Positions 37,064-46,286 of a stretch of DNA of 64,000 bases are shown here, in pieces (positions within the stretch are counted from its first letter, which is position 1; the number at the start of each line of letters is the position of its first letter). The stretch is from Thioclava dalianensis. GTDB lineage: Bacteria > Pseudomonadota > Alphaproteobacteria > Rhodobacterales > Rhodobacteraceae. A program made the position numbers and the translations under genes. Under the pieces are notes generated by a model. It saw only the letters and a program-made list of their open reading frames with translations. It searched no databases and was not told the DNA's origin. Where the stretch lies: contig NZ_JHEH01000001.1 of assembly GCF_000715505.1 (NCBI RefSeq), forward strand, positions 124,001 to 188,000. The letters run 5' to 3'.

Positions 37064-38104
37064 ATGAGCACGATCACCATCCCCCGCCCCGACGATTGGC
37101 ACCTGCATCTGCGCGACGGCGCCATGATGCACGCAGTGCTGCCCGAAACCGCCCGCGACTTCGCGCGCGCCATCATTATGCCCAATCTGGTGCCGCCGGT
37201 GACGCGCGGATCCGATGCGGCTGCCTATCGCGACCGCATTCTGGCAGCCCTGCCCGAGGGCGCGCGGTTCACGCCGCTGATGACGCTCTATCTGACCGAA
37301 GAGACCGACCCCGATGATCTGGCCACCGCCGCGCAATCGGGACTGATCACAGCCGTTAAGCTCTACCCTGCAGGGGCGACCACCAATTCAGCCTCTGGCG
37401 TGCGCGATTTCGACAAGATGCGCCCGGTCTTTGAGCGGATGGCCGAGATCGGCCTGCCGCTTTGCGTGCATGGCGAGGTCACCAGTCCCGAGGTCGACAT
37501 CTTTGACCGCGAGGCCGTGTTCATCGACACCGTGCTCGATCCGATCCGCCGCGCGACCCCCGGCCTGCGCGTGGTGATGGAGCATGTGACCACGAAAGAC
37601 GGCGTCGACTATGTCGCAGCCCAAGGCGATGATATGGGGGCCACGATCACCACCCATCACCTGATCATCAACCGCAACCATATCCTCGTGGGCGGGATCA
37701 AACCGCATTACTACTGCCTGCCCGTGGCCAAGCGCGAAAGCCACAGGCGCGCGCTGGTCGAGACCGCAACCTCGGGCAATCCGCATTTCTTCTTGGGCAC
37801 GGACAGCGCGCCGCATGCAGATCCCGCCAAGGAAAGCGCCTGCGGCTGTGCGGGCGTGTTCTCGGCCACCAATACGATGCCGCTTCTGGCGCATGTGTTC
37901 GAGGCCGAAGGGCGGCTCGACGCGCTGCGCAGCTTTGCCTGCGAAAACGGCCCGCGGTTCTACGGCCTGCCCGTCAATTCCGAGACCCTGACGCTTGAGA
38001 AAACCGACACCCCCACCCAATGGCCCGAAAAGCTGCAAACCGGCGCAGGCCCGGTCACTCTTTTCGATCCGGGCTTCCCGGTCTATTGGGCTGTAAAGAA
38101 ATGA
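37064..38104 (+). CDS. pyrC: Dihydroorotase, class II
   Basis: A 346-residue Zn enzyme that cyclises carbamoyl aspartate to dihydroorotate in pyrimidine synthesis. The start at 37064 gives [20 protein letters not shown], with the HxH metal pair. The carboxylated lysine sits in [17 protein letters not shown], later metal ligands are in [18 protein letters not shown] and the catalytic Asp in FLGTDSAPH. The size and motifs match the short E. coli class rather than the longer class I. pyrE follows after a dispersed repeat. Confidence 0.97.
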   Translation: MSTITIPRPDDWHLHLRDGAMMHAVLPETARDFARAIIMPNLVPPVTRGSDAAAYRDRILAALPEGARFTPLMTLYLTEETDPDDLATAAQSGLITAVKLYPAGATTNSASGVRDFDKMRPVFERMAEIGLPLCVHGEVTSPEVDIFDREAVFIDTVLDPIRRATPGLRVVMEHVTTKDGVDYVAAQGDDMGATITTHHLIINRNHILVGGIKPHYYCLPVAKRESHRRALVETATSGNPHFFLGTDSAPHADPAKESACGCAGVFSATNTMPLLAHVFEAEGRLDALRSFACENGPRFYGLPVNSETLTLEKTDTPTQWPEKLQTGAGPVTLFDPGFPVYWAVKK

Positions 38105-38117
38105 GCTTCGAGTTCGT

Positions 38118-38177
38118 GTAAATATCCCCGCCGGAGGCACCTGCCTTCTGCGTTGGACGCTCCGCGGGGGATATTTG
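38118..38177. repeat. Dispersed intergenic palindrome, copy 2
   Basis: Same arms as copy 1: TAAATATCCCCGCCGGAGGC (38119-38138) facing CGCTCCGCGGGGGATATTT (38158-38176). It lies between pyrC and pyrE, 14 bp after the pyrC stop, so it could reduce read-through or protect the pyrC transcript. Confidence 0.8.
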
Positions 38178-38212
38178 AGCGAAATCGAAACCCTGCGCAA
38201 AAGGACAAAATC

Positions 38213-38890
38213 ATGATCCCCAGCTCTTACCCCGCAAAAGAAGAAATGGCACGGCTTACCGCGCGGATGCTCTTGGAAATCGAGGCGGTGCATTTCAACG
38301 CCGAGACGCCCTTCACGCTGGCCTCTGGCCTGCCCTCGCCGACCTATATCGATTGCCGCAAACTGATTTCCTATCCGCGCATCCGCGCGACCTTGATGGA
38401 TTTCATGGCCGTGACCGTGATGCGCGAGGCTGGGTTTGAGGCGTTCGACAATATCGCGGGCGGAGAGACGGCGGGCATTCCCTTTGCGGCGATGGTGGCC
38501 GAGCGGCTGGCGCTGCCGATGACCTATGTGCGCAAGAAGCCCAAAGGCTACGGGCGCAATGCGCGGATCGAGGGGGTGATGACCGAGGGCCAGCGCGTGC
38601 TCTTGGTTGAGGATCTGACCACCGATGGCGGCTCCAAGCTGAGCTTTGTCGATGCGATCCGCGAGACCGGGGCAACATGCGGCCATACGGCGGTGATCTT
38701 CTATTACGGCATCTTCCCCGAGACCGTGCCCAATCTGCGCGAACATGGCGTGGAGTTGCATGCGCTTTGCACCTGGTGGGACGTGCTGGCCGAGGCCCGC
38801 GCGCAGGAGAGCTTTAGCCGCGAGACTCTCAATGAGGTCGAAGCCTTCCTGACCGCGCCGCGCGCTTGGCAAGATGCTCGCAAACCCTGA
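38213..38890 (+). CDS. pyrE: Orotate phosphoribosyltransferase
   Basis: A 225-residue enzyme that joins orotate and PRPP to make orotidine monophosphate. Start at 38213 with AAGGAC 7 bp upstream. The PRPP-binding motif is [14 protein letters not shown] and the flexible catalytic loop is [17 protein letters not shown]. Other family blocks: [20 protein letters not shown] and [14 protein letters not shown]. It follows pyrC, so two pyrimidine steps are grouped. Confidence 0.96.
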   Translation: MIPSSYPAKEEMARLTARMLLEIEAVHFNAETPFTLASGLPSPTYIDCRKLISYPRIRATLMDFMAVTVMREAGFEAFDNIAGGETAGIPFAAMVAERLALPMTYVRKKPKGYGRNARIEGVMTEGQRVLLVEDLTTDGGSKLSFVDAIRETGATCGHTAVIFYYGIFPETVPNLREHGVELHALCTWWDVLAEARAQESFSRETLNEVEAFLTAPRAWQDARKP

Positions 38891-38916
38891 GTGACGCAGC
38901 GACAGCGCGTTTTTCT

Positions 38917-39059
38917 TGTGGGTAACTCTGTGGATGGGGTGGGGGTAAAAGCCCCGCCCTGCGCGCAACCCTCGCGCGTCCACCCAAAATGTGGTAGCCT
39001 GCTCACTAGAGATACCTCTATCTAGCGAATTTTGACGCGCAAACGCCGTCTTATCCACA
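38917..39059. promoter_or_regulatory. DnaA boxes upstream of dnaB
   Basis: A perfect DnaA box TTATCCACA at 39051-39059, a one-mismatch box on the other strand (TGTGGGTAA, 38917-38925) and a two-mismatch copy (TGTGGATGG, 38929-38937), in the 254-bp pyrE-dnaB gap. Also GATATCCAGATATCCA, a direct repeat, at about 39062-39077. DnaA may regulate dnaB here. Confidence 0.5.
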
Positions 39060-39144
39060 GAGATATCCAGATATCCAATTCGAATGCCACTCGCTACAAG
39101 ACGCGCAGAGATCAACCGTCATGATCCGGGGAGAGACAGGCTAT

Positions 39145-40641
39145 ATGAACGACCAGACCAACCGCCCCGACGAGCGCGCGCCCGGCAATGAGGCAGCTCC
39201 CGCCCTGCCCCATAATATCGAGGCCGAACAACAGCTTCTCGGCGCGATCCTGACCAATAACGATATCTTCGACCGGGTCGCCTCGGTCATCAAACCCGAG
39301 CATTTCTACGAGCCGGTCCACCAGCGAATCTACGAAGTGGCCGCCGCCAAGATCCAGAAGAACGCGCTGGCCTCGCCGGTGACGCTCAAAGCCTATCTGG
39401 AGGACGATACAGGTCTCAAGGAACTGGGCGGGCCTGCCTATCTCGCCCGTCTGGCAGGCGCTGCAATCTCGGCCCATGCGGCGCGCGACTACGCGGTGAT
39501 GATCTATGAGATGGCGGTGCGGCGCGGCTTGATTGAGCTGGGATCGGATATCTCGGCCCGGGCCGCACGCCCGACAATCGATGATGACGATCCCAAGATC
39601 CAGATCTCCGAGGCCGAACAGCGGCTCTATACGCTGGCCGAAGAAGGTCAGGCGCAAAAGGGCTGGACCTCGTTCCTCTCGGCGGTGACCGGCGCCGTGC
39701 AATCGGCCAACGCCGCCTATCAGCGCGATGGCGGTCTGGCGGGCGTCTCGACCGGGCTTGTCGATCTCGACAAGAAACTGGGCGGGCTGCACGCATCGGA
39801 TTTGCTGATCCTCGCGGGGCGTCCCTCGATGGGCAAGACCTCGCTTGCGACCAACATCGCCTTCAACATTGCCAAGGCATATAAGCGCGGTCGCCGGCAT
39901 GATGGGACGGAGGGCGCGGTCGAAGGCGGCGTCGTGGGGTTCTTCTCACTCGAGATGAGCTCGGAACAGCTCGCAGCCCGTATTCTGTCGGAAGCCTCCG
40001 AGGTTCCCTCCGAGCGGATCCGCCGCGGTGACATGACCGAAGAGGAATTCCGCCGTTTCGTCGAGGCCGCGAAATCGCTTGAAACCTGCCCGCTCTATGT
40101 CGATGACACGCCCGCCCTGCCCATCGGTCAGGTCGCCGCGCGCTGCCGCAGGCTCAAGCGGACGGCCGGGCTCGACGTCGTGATCGTCGACTACCTGCAG
40201 CTTCTGCGCGGCACCGGACGCGGCGATAACCGGGTGCAGGAAATCGGCGAAATCTCGATGGGCCTCAAAGCCATCGCGAAAGAGCTCAACATTCCCGTGG
40301 TGGCCCTTTCACAGCTCTCGCGGACGGTGGAGAGCCGCGAAGACAAGCGCCCGCAACTCTCGGATCTGCGCGAATCCGGCTCGATCGAGCAGGATGCCGA
40401 TGTGGTGATGTTCGTCTATCGCGACGAATATTATCACGAGCGCCTGAAACCGCAGGAAGACGATCCGAAATTCGCCGAATGGATCCAGAAGGCCGAGCGC
40501 GTGCATGGCCGCGCCGAGGTCATCTTGGGCAAGCAGCGTCACGGCCCCATCGGGACGGTCGAGCTGTCCTTCGAGAGCCAGTTCACCCGCTTTGGCAATC
40601 TCGCGCGCGCTTATCAGGGCGAAGGCGAAGACGCTTTCTAA
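39145..40641 (+). CDS. dnaB: Replicative DNA helicase DnaB
   Basis: A 498-residue hexameric helicase. Start at 39145 (MNDQTNRPDERAPGNEAAPA); an in-frame ATG at 39121 has no ribosome site. N-terminal domain LPHNIEAEQQLLGAILTNN, then the RecA-like domain with Walker A AGRPSMGKTSLATNIAFN, Walker B region DVVIVDYLQLLRG and motif LSQLSRTVESREDKRPQLSD. The insertion GRRHDGTEGAVEGGVVGF is a variable loop before H2. No intein. Confidence 0.97.
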   Translation: MNDQTNRPDERAPGNEAAPALPHNIEAEQQLLGAILTNNDIFDRVASVIKPEHFYEPVHQRIYEVAAAKIQKNALASPVTLKAYLEDDTGLKELGGPAYLARLAGAAISAHAARDYAVMIYEMAVRRGLIELGSDISARAARPTIDDDDPKIQISEAEQRLYTLAEEGQAQKGWTSFLSAVTGAVQSANAAYQRDGGLAGVSTGLVDLDKKLGGLHASDLLILAGRPSMGKTSLATNIAFNIAKAYKRGRRHDGTEGAVEGGVVGFFSLEMSSEQLAARILSEASEVPSERIRRGDMTEEEFRRFVEAAKSLETCPLYVDDTPALPIGQVAARCRRLKRTAGLDVVIVDYLQLLRGTGRGDNRVQEIGEISMGLKAIAKELNIPVVALSQLSRTVESREDKRPQLSDLRESGSIEQDADVVMFVYRDEYYHERLKPQEDDPKFAEWIQKAERVHGRAEVILGKQRHGPIGTVELSFESQFTRFGNLARAYQGEGEDAF

Positions 40642-40747
40642 AGCGTCTGGCCAATAGCTTGAGACAGCCGACTATCACGTTTCGGGTTCGACCGAAGAGA
40701 GGCTGCGAACGCGTGATCCGGGTATTTGGCTGGACGCTTTGGCAAAA

Positions 40748-40888
40748 AGGGGGGCTCTGCCCCCCGTCCTGCGGACTCCCCCCGGGATATTTTCGCGAAT
40801 TCGAAGGCCGGTGTCTGGCTTCCTCTGGATCGAAATATCCCGGGGGGAATTTGGCGTCAGGCGAACGGGGGGCCGCGCCCCCGCTCAC
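40748..40888. repeat. Long intergenic palindrome, copy 3 (divergent, GC-rich form)
   Basis: Arms GGACTCCCCCCGGGATATTT (about 40773-40792) and AAATATCCCGGGGGGAATTT (40833-40852) with outer hairpins GGGGGGCTCTGCCCCCC (40749-40765) and GGGGGGCCGCGCCCCC (40867-40882). It fills the 257 bp between dnaB and the convergent BASS gene and probably ends both transcripts. The ATATCCC core is shared with the other copies. Confidence 0.75.
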
Positions 40889-40898
40889 GCCGTTTTTG

Positions 40899-41861
40899 TT
40901 ATTTGGCCGAGACGGTCTCGCGCATCGTGCTCTCGTCGTCGCGCATCCGGGCAAAGACATTCGCCAAAATCGCGCCCGAAATGTTGTGCCATACCGAGAA
41001 AATCGCGCTCGGAACTGCGGCCAGCGGCGAGAAATAGGTGGTGGCGAGCGCAGCCCCCAGACCCGAGTTCTGCATGCCGACCTCGATCGCGATGGCCTTG
41101 CGCTTGGCGAGGCTCAGGCCGAAGGCCCGCGCGGCGCCAAAGCCGATCAGGTAGCCAAGTCCGTTATGCAAGATCACCACGGCGAAGATCATCAGCCCGG
41201 TCGTTGCGATCTTGGCCTGGCTTGCACCGACGACGGCCGCCACGATCAACACGATGCCTACCACCGAGACCAGCGGCAGCACCGGCACGGTGCGCGCCAC
41301 GACCTTGGGCAGCAGCTTTTGTGCGATGATCCCGAGCGCCAGCGGCAGCAGAACGATCTTGAGGATCGAGATCACCATCGCGCTTGCATCGACGGGCAGA
41401 TATTGGCTGGCCAGCATCCAGACCAGCCACGGGGTCACCAGAGGCGCCAGCAGCGTTGTCACCGAGGTACAGGCCACCGAGAGCGCGAGATCGCCCTTGG
41501 AAAGATAGGTCATCACATTGCTCGACGTACCACCCGGGCAGCAGCCGACCAAAATCACACCGGCGGCCACTTCCGGCGACATCGGGATCACGCGAGTCAG
41601 CGCGAAGGCCAGCCCCGGCATCACCACGAATTGCGAGATCACGCCGATGGCCACCTCATAGGGGCGTTTGGCAACCTCTTGAAAATCCGCGAGTTTCACG
41701 GTCAGGCCCATGCCGAACATGATCAGACCCAGAAGCGGGACGATCCACGGCACGAGCTGTTTGAATGTTGCGGGAAAAAAGAACCCGAGCACGGCGAAAA
41801 GCAGCACCCAGATGGCGAATGTCTTGCCGACGAATTGTGACAAGTTTGTCAGAGCTTTCAT
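40899..41861 (-). CDS. Bile acid:sodium symporter (BASS) family transporter
   Basis: A 320-residue membrane protein with about nine or ten helices. Family markers: VGCCPGGTSSNVMTYLSKGD (discontinuous helix crossing), and EVGMQNSGLGAALATTYF, where sodium-site residues lie. Bacterial BASS proteins move small organic acids (such as pantoate, pyruvate or bile acids) with sodium; the substrate here is unknown. Single-gene unit; convergent with dnaB. Confidence 0.93.
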   Translation of the reverse strand: MKALTNLSQFVGKTFAIWVLLFAVLGFFFPATFKQLVPWIVPLLGLIMFGMGLTVKLADFQEVAKRPYEVAIGVISQFVVMPGLAFALTRVIPMSPEVAAGVILVGCCPGGTSSNVMTYLSKGDLALSVACTSVTTLLAPLVTPWLVWMLASQYLPVDASAMVISILKIVLLPLALGIIAQKLLPKVVARTVPVLPLVSVVGIVLIVAAVVGASQAKIATTGLMIFAVVILHNGLGYLIGFGAARAFGLSLAKRKAIAIEVGMQNSGLGAALATTYFSPLAAVPSAIFSVWHNISGAILANVFARMRDDESTMRETVSAK

Positions 41862-41971
41862 TGTCCCCCCCTTGAACTGGAATTATGTTGCGTCAAACGA
41901 ACTACGCCCGCACTGCCGCAGGGGCAATGCTGTGCACACGCGCCATCACGAAGTTGTGCAAGGGGTTTGGT

Positions 41972-43363
41972 TTAGCGCTCGGTGAGTTTCAGCTCGATCC
42001 GGCGGTTCTGAGCGCGGGCTTCGGGCGTGTCGGCGGTGTTGACCGGGTCGAATTGGGCAAAGCCTGCGGCCGCCAGTCGTTGCGGCGGGAAGCCCAGGCT
42101 GTCGACCATATATTTGACCACCGAGAGCGCGCGGGCCTGACTGAGTTCCCAGTTATCCTTGAACTGGCCGGTCCCCGAGAGCGGCGTATCATCGGTGTGC
42201 CCGTCCACCCGGATGATCCACGGGATATCGGAGGGAATTTCCGAGCGCAGATTGTTGAGCAGCGAAGTGACCTGTTCAATCTGCGCCTTGCCCGCATCCG
42301 ACAGCGTGGCAGAGCCGGGCGGGAACAGCACTTCGGAAGAGAAGACGAAGCGATCGCCCTCGACCTTCACGCCAGACTTGCCGCGCAGCAGTGTGGAAAG
42401 CTTGCCGAAGAATTCCGAGCGGTAATTCTGCAGATCCTTCGCCTCGGCCTCGGCCTTTTTGCGCGCGGCCTCTTCCAGATCGGCGCGCTTCTTTTCTTCC
42501 GAGGCGGCACGGGCCAAAGCGGCGTTCAGCTGCTGTCCGAGATTGTCGATCTGCACCTTGGATTGTGAGTCTTTCTGCTTTGCGTCATCGAGCACGTTTT
42601 GCAACTGGCCAAGCTGCGTGCGCAGCGCTGCGACCTGCTGGTTGAGCAGCGCCACCTTCTTCGCCGCATCGTCGGAAATCTGGGTCTGTTCGGCCAGCGC
42701 CTTTTGCGCCGTGGCTTTGAGAGCGGCCTGTTTCTCGGCCTCGGAGAGTTTTTGGTCGAGCTGAGCCTGCAGGTCTTTCTTGTCGGTCTGGGCGGCGGCC
42801 AGCAGGGTCAGCGTGTCCTCGGCCTTCTTGCGCGCCTCTTCCAGTTGAAGCGTCATGGCCGCAACCGCATCGCCCGATTTGCTCAGCTTGTCACGCAGAT
42901 CGGCGATGGTCTCTTTGCTCAGGCGAATTTCATCGGCCTTGGCGCTCGCATCCGATTGCGCGGCATCGCGCGCCCCGATCAGTTGCGCCACGCGCGCCTC
43001 AAATTCAGTGATCTTCTGGCGCGCGCCCGCAAGGTCGGCCTTGCGGTCCGCCAGTTGAGAGGTCAGCGTCGCGATCAGCGAGCTTTGCTGATCGGCCTGA
43101 TCTTTGGCATCTTCAAGCTGCCCGGTCAGTTGCTGGGTCCGGGTCTGTTGCAGCGACAGGGCTTGGGCCAGATTGGCCACCTGTGCATTGAGCTGAACCA
43201 GCTCGCCCTCTTTCGTGGTCAACTGATCGCGCAGCACCGATTGCACGATCATGAAGATCGACAGCACGAACATCAGCACCAGCAACAGCGCCGTCATCGC
43301 ATCGACGAAGCCCGGCCAGATATTGGCCGAAAAACGGTTCGAGTTGCGGCGGGCGAGCGCCAT
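41972..43363 (-). CDS. MotB/OmpA-like protein with a long coiled coil
   Basis: A 463-residue protein with one N-terminal membrane helix (AMTALLLVLMFVLSIFMIVQ) preceded by Asp21, in the position of the proton-carrying Asp of MotB. Residues about 50-325 form an unusually long heptad coiled coil (such as LTTKEGELVQLNAQVANLAQ). The C-terminal OmpA-type peptidoglycan-binding domain runs from about 335 to 460: FVFSSEVLFPPGSATLSDAG, DGHTDDTPLSG, NWELSQARALSVVKYM and RRIELKL. It is coupled to a MotA/TolQ-like gene (2-bp gap). Flagellar MotB lacks this coiled coil, so it is a proton-driven envelope machine rather than the flagellar stator. Confidence 0.92.
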   Translation of the reverse strand: MALARRNSNRFSANIWPGFVDAMTALLLVLMFVLSIFMIVQSVLRDQLTTKEGELVQLNAQVANLAQALSLQQTRTQQLTGQLEDAKDQADQQSSLIATLTSQLADRKADLAGARQKITEFEARVAQLIGARDAAQSDASAKADEIRLSKETIADLRDKLSKSGDAVAAMTLQLEEARKKAEDTLTLLAAAQTDKKDLQAQLDQKLSEAEKQAALKATAQKALAEQTQISDDAAKKVALLNQQVAALRTQLGQLQNVLDDAKQKDSQSKVQIDNLGQQLNAALARAASEEKKRADLEEAARKKAEAEAKDLQNYRSEFFGKLSTLLRGKSGVKVEGDRFVFSSEVLFPPGSATLSDAGKAQIEQVTSLLNNLRSEIPSDIPWIIRVDGHTDDTPLSGTGQFKDNWELSQARALSVVKYMVDSLGFPPQRLAAAGFAQFDPVNTADTPEARAQNRRIELKLTER

Positions 43364-43365
43364 GA

Positions 43366-44562
43366 TCAGTCCTCGCGATGCGGTTTATAGCCAAGAATGG
43401 CGCGCGTAAGCCCTGCGAAATCGTGGCGCAGCTCGGCCATGCTTTCCTGCCGGCCCACCGACACCTCTTCGAGCATCCGCATCATCTGCTGATCAATCGA
43501 GCGCAGGCGCATCCGGGTTTCGGCCATCGATTCCGCCTCGGGCGTGCCCTCGGCGGTGCGCGCCGAAAGCTGATCGAGCGCATAGATCAGCCGCTCTTGC
43601 CCATCGGCCATCTGTTGCAAGGCGCGGGCCTGCACGGCGCGGGCGTCGATCTCGGCCCCCATGCGCTCGGTCAAATCATGGATCGCGTTAGACAGATGCG
43701 CGAGGCGCGCCTCAGTCTGGACCCGCCCCGCGTCAGAGCGCACGAAGAGGGTCTGGATCCCCTCCATCTGCTCGGACATGTGATCGAGCACCCCCGCCAC
43801 CATCGAGCCTTCGCCGTCTCCCCCTTCAAGGGCGGTGAAGGACAAGCGGGTGATCGAGGAAATCCACTCTTCCAACTCGCGGTAGAAGCGGTTCTGGCCA
43901 TGGCTGGCAAAGAGTTCCAACAGCCCCACCACCAGCGAGCCCGCAAGCCCCAGAAGCGAGGAGGAGAACGCCGTGCCCATGCCGCCAAGCTGCGATTCGA
44001 GCCCTTTCATCAGGTTGTCGAACACACCGACCGCGCTTTCGCCCTCTTTGGGGGCCAGCGCGCGGATCGTCTCGACCACCGCAGGCACGGTCGTGGCAAG
44101 CCCGTAGAACGTCCCCAACAGACCGAGGAAGATCAAAAGCCCCGCGATATAGCGCGTGATGTCGCGCGCCTCGTCGATCCGGGTTGCGACGGATTCGAGG
44201 ATCGAGCGGCCCGAGCTGGAAGACACCGCGCGGCGTGCCTCGCGCGAGCCCAGAAGCGAGGCCAGCGGTGCCAGCATCGAGGGCGCTGTTACCTCGGGAC
44301 GGCCCGGACGGTCAGCGGCAAAGCTCTCGATCCAGTTGACCGCTTTGACAAGCTGCACGACCTGCCAGAAACAGGCCAGAATGCCAAAGACGAAGACACC
44401 CGCGATCACCCCGTTGAGCCACGGATTGGCAAGGAAAATCGGGAAGATACGGGAATAGGCGAAATATCCGCCAATGCCCACCAGAACCAAGACCAGTACC
44501 ATCAGGATCACCTGACGGACGGGTTGTGAAAATTGCGGATCCAACCGCACCGGCTCGTGCAT
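43366..44562 (-). CDS. MotA/TolQ/ExbB-like proton channel protein
   Basis: A 398-residue membrane protein starting MHEPVRLDPQFSQPVRQVIL. Hydrophobic segments: VILMVLVLVLVGIGGYF, LNGVIAGVFVFGILACFWQV, ITRYIAGLLIFLGLLGTFYG and SSSLLGLAGSLVVGLLELFA. The LLGTFYGL and GTAFSSSLLGLAGSLV motifs are the MotA/TolQ/ExbB channel signature. A C-terminal cytoplasmic tail of about 150 residues is predicted helical. It forms a stator-like pair with the OmpA-domain gene 2 bp downstream. Partner domains resemble Zorya ZorA/ZorB, but no other Zorya gene is near. Confidence 0.9.
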   Translation of the reverse strand: MHEPVRLDPQFSQPVRQVILMVLVLVLVGIGGYFAYSRIFPIFLANPWLNGVIAGVFVFGILACFWQVVQLVKAVNWIESFAADRPGRPEVTAPSMLAPLASLLGSREARRAVSSSSGRSILESVATRIDEARDITRYIAGLLIFLGLLGTFYGLATTVPAVVETIRALAPKEGESAVGVFDNLMKGLESQLGGMGTAFSSSLLGLAGSLVVGLLELFASHGQNRFYRELEEWISSITRLSFTALEGGDGEGSMVAGVLDHMSEQMEGIQTLFVRSDAGRVQTEARLAHLSNAIHDLTERMGAEIDARAVQARALQQMADGQERLIYALDQLSARTAEGTPEAESMAETRMRLRSIDQQMMRMLEEVSVGRQESMAELRHDFAGLTRAILGYKPHRED

Positions 44563-44623
44563 GCCCTGCCTCTTTTGCCTGTTCGTGCTCAGCCTAGCGA
44601 GGCGCGCGGCCTGCGCCAAGGGC

Positions 44624-45172
44624 TTAAGACGTTAATTCGCGTACCCGTGCCGCAAGTGCATCAAGCGCGGAGTCCGGGATGCCCAATTCGCCTAAATGCG
44701 CGGATGTATTGTAAAGATAGTCCCGGTTCGGGCCGCGCCCGCCGGTCGATTGCGCGATGATCGCGGCCTGTTCCTCGGCGGTCAGCCCGCCGCAATATTG
44801 ATCGTGATGACGGTCAATCACATAGGTGACAGCCGTAACACGCCGCCCGTCTTCGAGATCAACCGGCACCCAGCGTTCGAGATAGGCCGATGTGACCAGC
44901 TCGCGCGCGCGCAGATACGCCATGACGTCGTCTTCCTGCCCCTTGCGCACCGAATAGGCCACGCCCGAGCATCCGCCCGGCCCCGCATCAAGCGCCAGCA
45001 CCAGACCCGGTGCTTCAGGCGTGCCGCGATGCACCAGCGAGCGCAGGCAGAAAGAGCGTTCATAATCGGGCAGTCGCGCCAAGGCGCGCTCGGCCGGATC
45101 AAAGCCCGGGTCCCAGATCAGCGAGCCGTAGCCGAAGATCCAGATCGTGTCAGTGTCAGACTGGTCGTTCAT
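44624..45172 (-). CDS. Gamma-glutamylcyclotransferase (ChaC-like)
   Basis: A 182-residue enzyme of the ChaC family that splits glutathione into 5-oxoproline and Cys-Gly. Nucleotide- or substrate-loop motif IWIFGYGSLIWDPGFD is at the start and the catalytic Glu is expected in YLRARELVTSAYLERWV. Length matches bacterial ChaC. Start chosen at 45172 (MNDQSDTDT); the much longer open frame upstream is antisense to the DUF2125 gene. Confidence 0.9.
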   Translation of the reverse strand: MNDQSDTDTIWIFGYGSLIWDPGFDPAERALARLPDYERSFCLRSLVHRGTPEAPGLVLALDAGPGGCSGVAYSVRKGQEDDVMAYLRARELVTSAYLERWVPVDLEDGRRVTAVTYVIDRHHDQYCGGLTAEEQAAIIAQSTGGRGPNRDYLYNTSAHLGELGIPDSALDALAARVRELTS

Positions 45173-45223
45173 GATCCAAGGGATTACATGGGGAGGAATG
45201 TGAATGCAAAGAGGCTTTTGGCG

Positions 45224-46282
45224 ATGCGCAAACTGATCGGTCTCGTGGTGGTTCTTGTGCTCGCCTATTCGGGCTATTGGTTTTATGGCTCGCGTCAGAT
45301 TTTGCACACGGCCAAAAGCGTCGTCCAGCAGGCCCGGCTTGAGGGCTGGGGCGATGCGCAGGATGTCACCATCGCGGGCTTTCCCTCGCGCTTCGATCTG
45401 ACCCTCGATCATCCGAGCCTGCGCAGCCCCGATGGGCTCTGGTCGTGGACGGCACCGCTCGCGCAGCTCTTTGCGCTGGGATATGCGCCCAATAAGCTGA
45501 TCGCCTATGTGCCCTCGGGCCAGACTGTTACGCTGGGGCGCACTGCCTATCGCCTCGATCAGCAGGATATGCGCGCCTCGCTCAGCGTGGGCTATGCGAG
45601 CGATCTGCCGCTGAAAGACGCGGTGGCGGTGCTCAAAGATCCGGTGCTCACGCCCGAGCAAGGAAGCGCGTCCGCGCTCAAGGCCGATCAGATCCGTCTG
45701 GCTGTCGCGCAGGAGGACAAAGCGCAAGGCGCGCTGCCCGATCCGGCGCTCAAGGGCCAGCTTATCATGCCGGGGGCGACCTATCGGCTGGGGGCCGAGG
45801 CCGTGAACCTGACCCTGCCCCATGCGCTGGTCGAGAAAATCGCCCCCGGCGCGGATCTGCCGCCGACGGTCGCGCGGCTGCATTTCGACGCGCTGGCGGG
45901 TCTGAGCGGTCCGGTGGCACTGAGCGCATCTCAGGCCGCACCGCCGCAGCTGATGACATTCGCGCTGTCGGATCTTTCGCTGAGCTGGGGCGGCAATGAC
46001 CTCTCGGCCAAGGGCAACCTGCGGATCGATGCCAATGGCCAGCCCGAGGGCACGCTGAAGATCCGCTCGGCCACATGGCGCAACTGGATCTCGGTGGCGC
46101 AAGGCATGGGGCTGATCGGCGGGCGCGAGGTGAGCCTGATCACGGGCGTGGCGCAAATGCTGGCTGCAAACGATCCGCAAGGCGCGCTGGAGGTGCCGCT
46201 GGAATTCAAAGATGGCCAGATGCGGCTTGGACCGATCCCGCTCGGCCCTGCGCCCAGCCTAAGCGCATTGCGGCAGGGCTAG
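45224..46282 (+). CDS. DUF2125 domain-containing envelope protein
   Basis: A 352-residue protein with an N-terminal membrane anchor (KLIGLVVVLVLAYSGYWFYG) and a large periplasmic beta-rich region, such as VTIAGFPSRFDLTLDHPSLR and LSLSWGGNDLSAKGNLRIDA, as in DUF2125. The family is common in alphaproteobacteria and its role is undefined. Start at 45224 (AGAGG 9 bp upstream); GTG at 45200 is an alternative. Divergent from chaC-like gene across 51 bp. Confidence 0.85.
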   Translation: MRKLIGLVVVLVLAYSGYWFYGSRQILHTAKSVVQQARLEGWGDAQDVTIAGFPSRFDLTLDHPSLRSPDGLWSWTAPLAQLFALGYAPNKLIAYVPSGQTVTLGRTAYRLDQQDMRASLSVGYASDLPLKDAVAVLKDPVLTPEQGSASALKADQIRLAVAQEDKAQGALPDPALKGQLIMPGATYRLGAEAVNLTLPHALVEKIAPGADLPPTVARLHFDALAGLSGPVALSASQAAPPQLMTFALSDLSLSWGGNDLSAKGNLRIDANGQPEGTLKIRSATWRNWISVAQGMGLIGGREVSLITGVAQMLAANDPQGALEVPLEFKDGQMRLGPIPLGPAPSLSALRQG

Positions 46283-46286
46283 GCGT

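Noticed and set aside
38891-39144. Chromosomal origin of replication
   Set aside because: DnaA boxes exist but there is no AT-rich unwinding region, dnaA or the usual oriC neighbours; a dnaB promoter element is a simpler reading.
43366-44562. Zorya-type anti-phage system (ZorA/ZorB-like pair)
   Set aside because: No ZorC, ZorD or ZorE genes nearby, and the neighbours are housekeeping genes; the pair fits a common chromosomal MotA/OmpA type.
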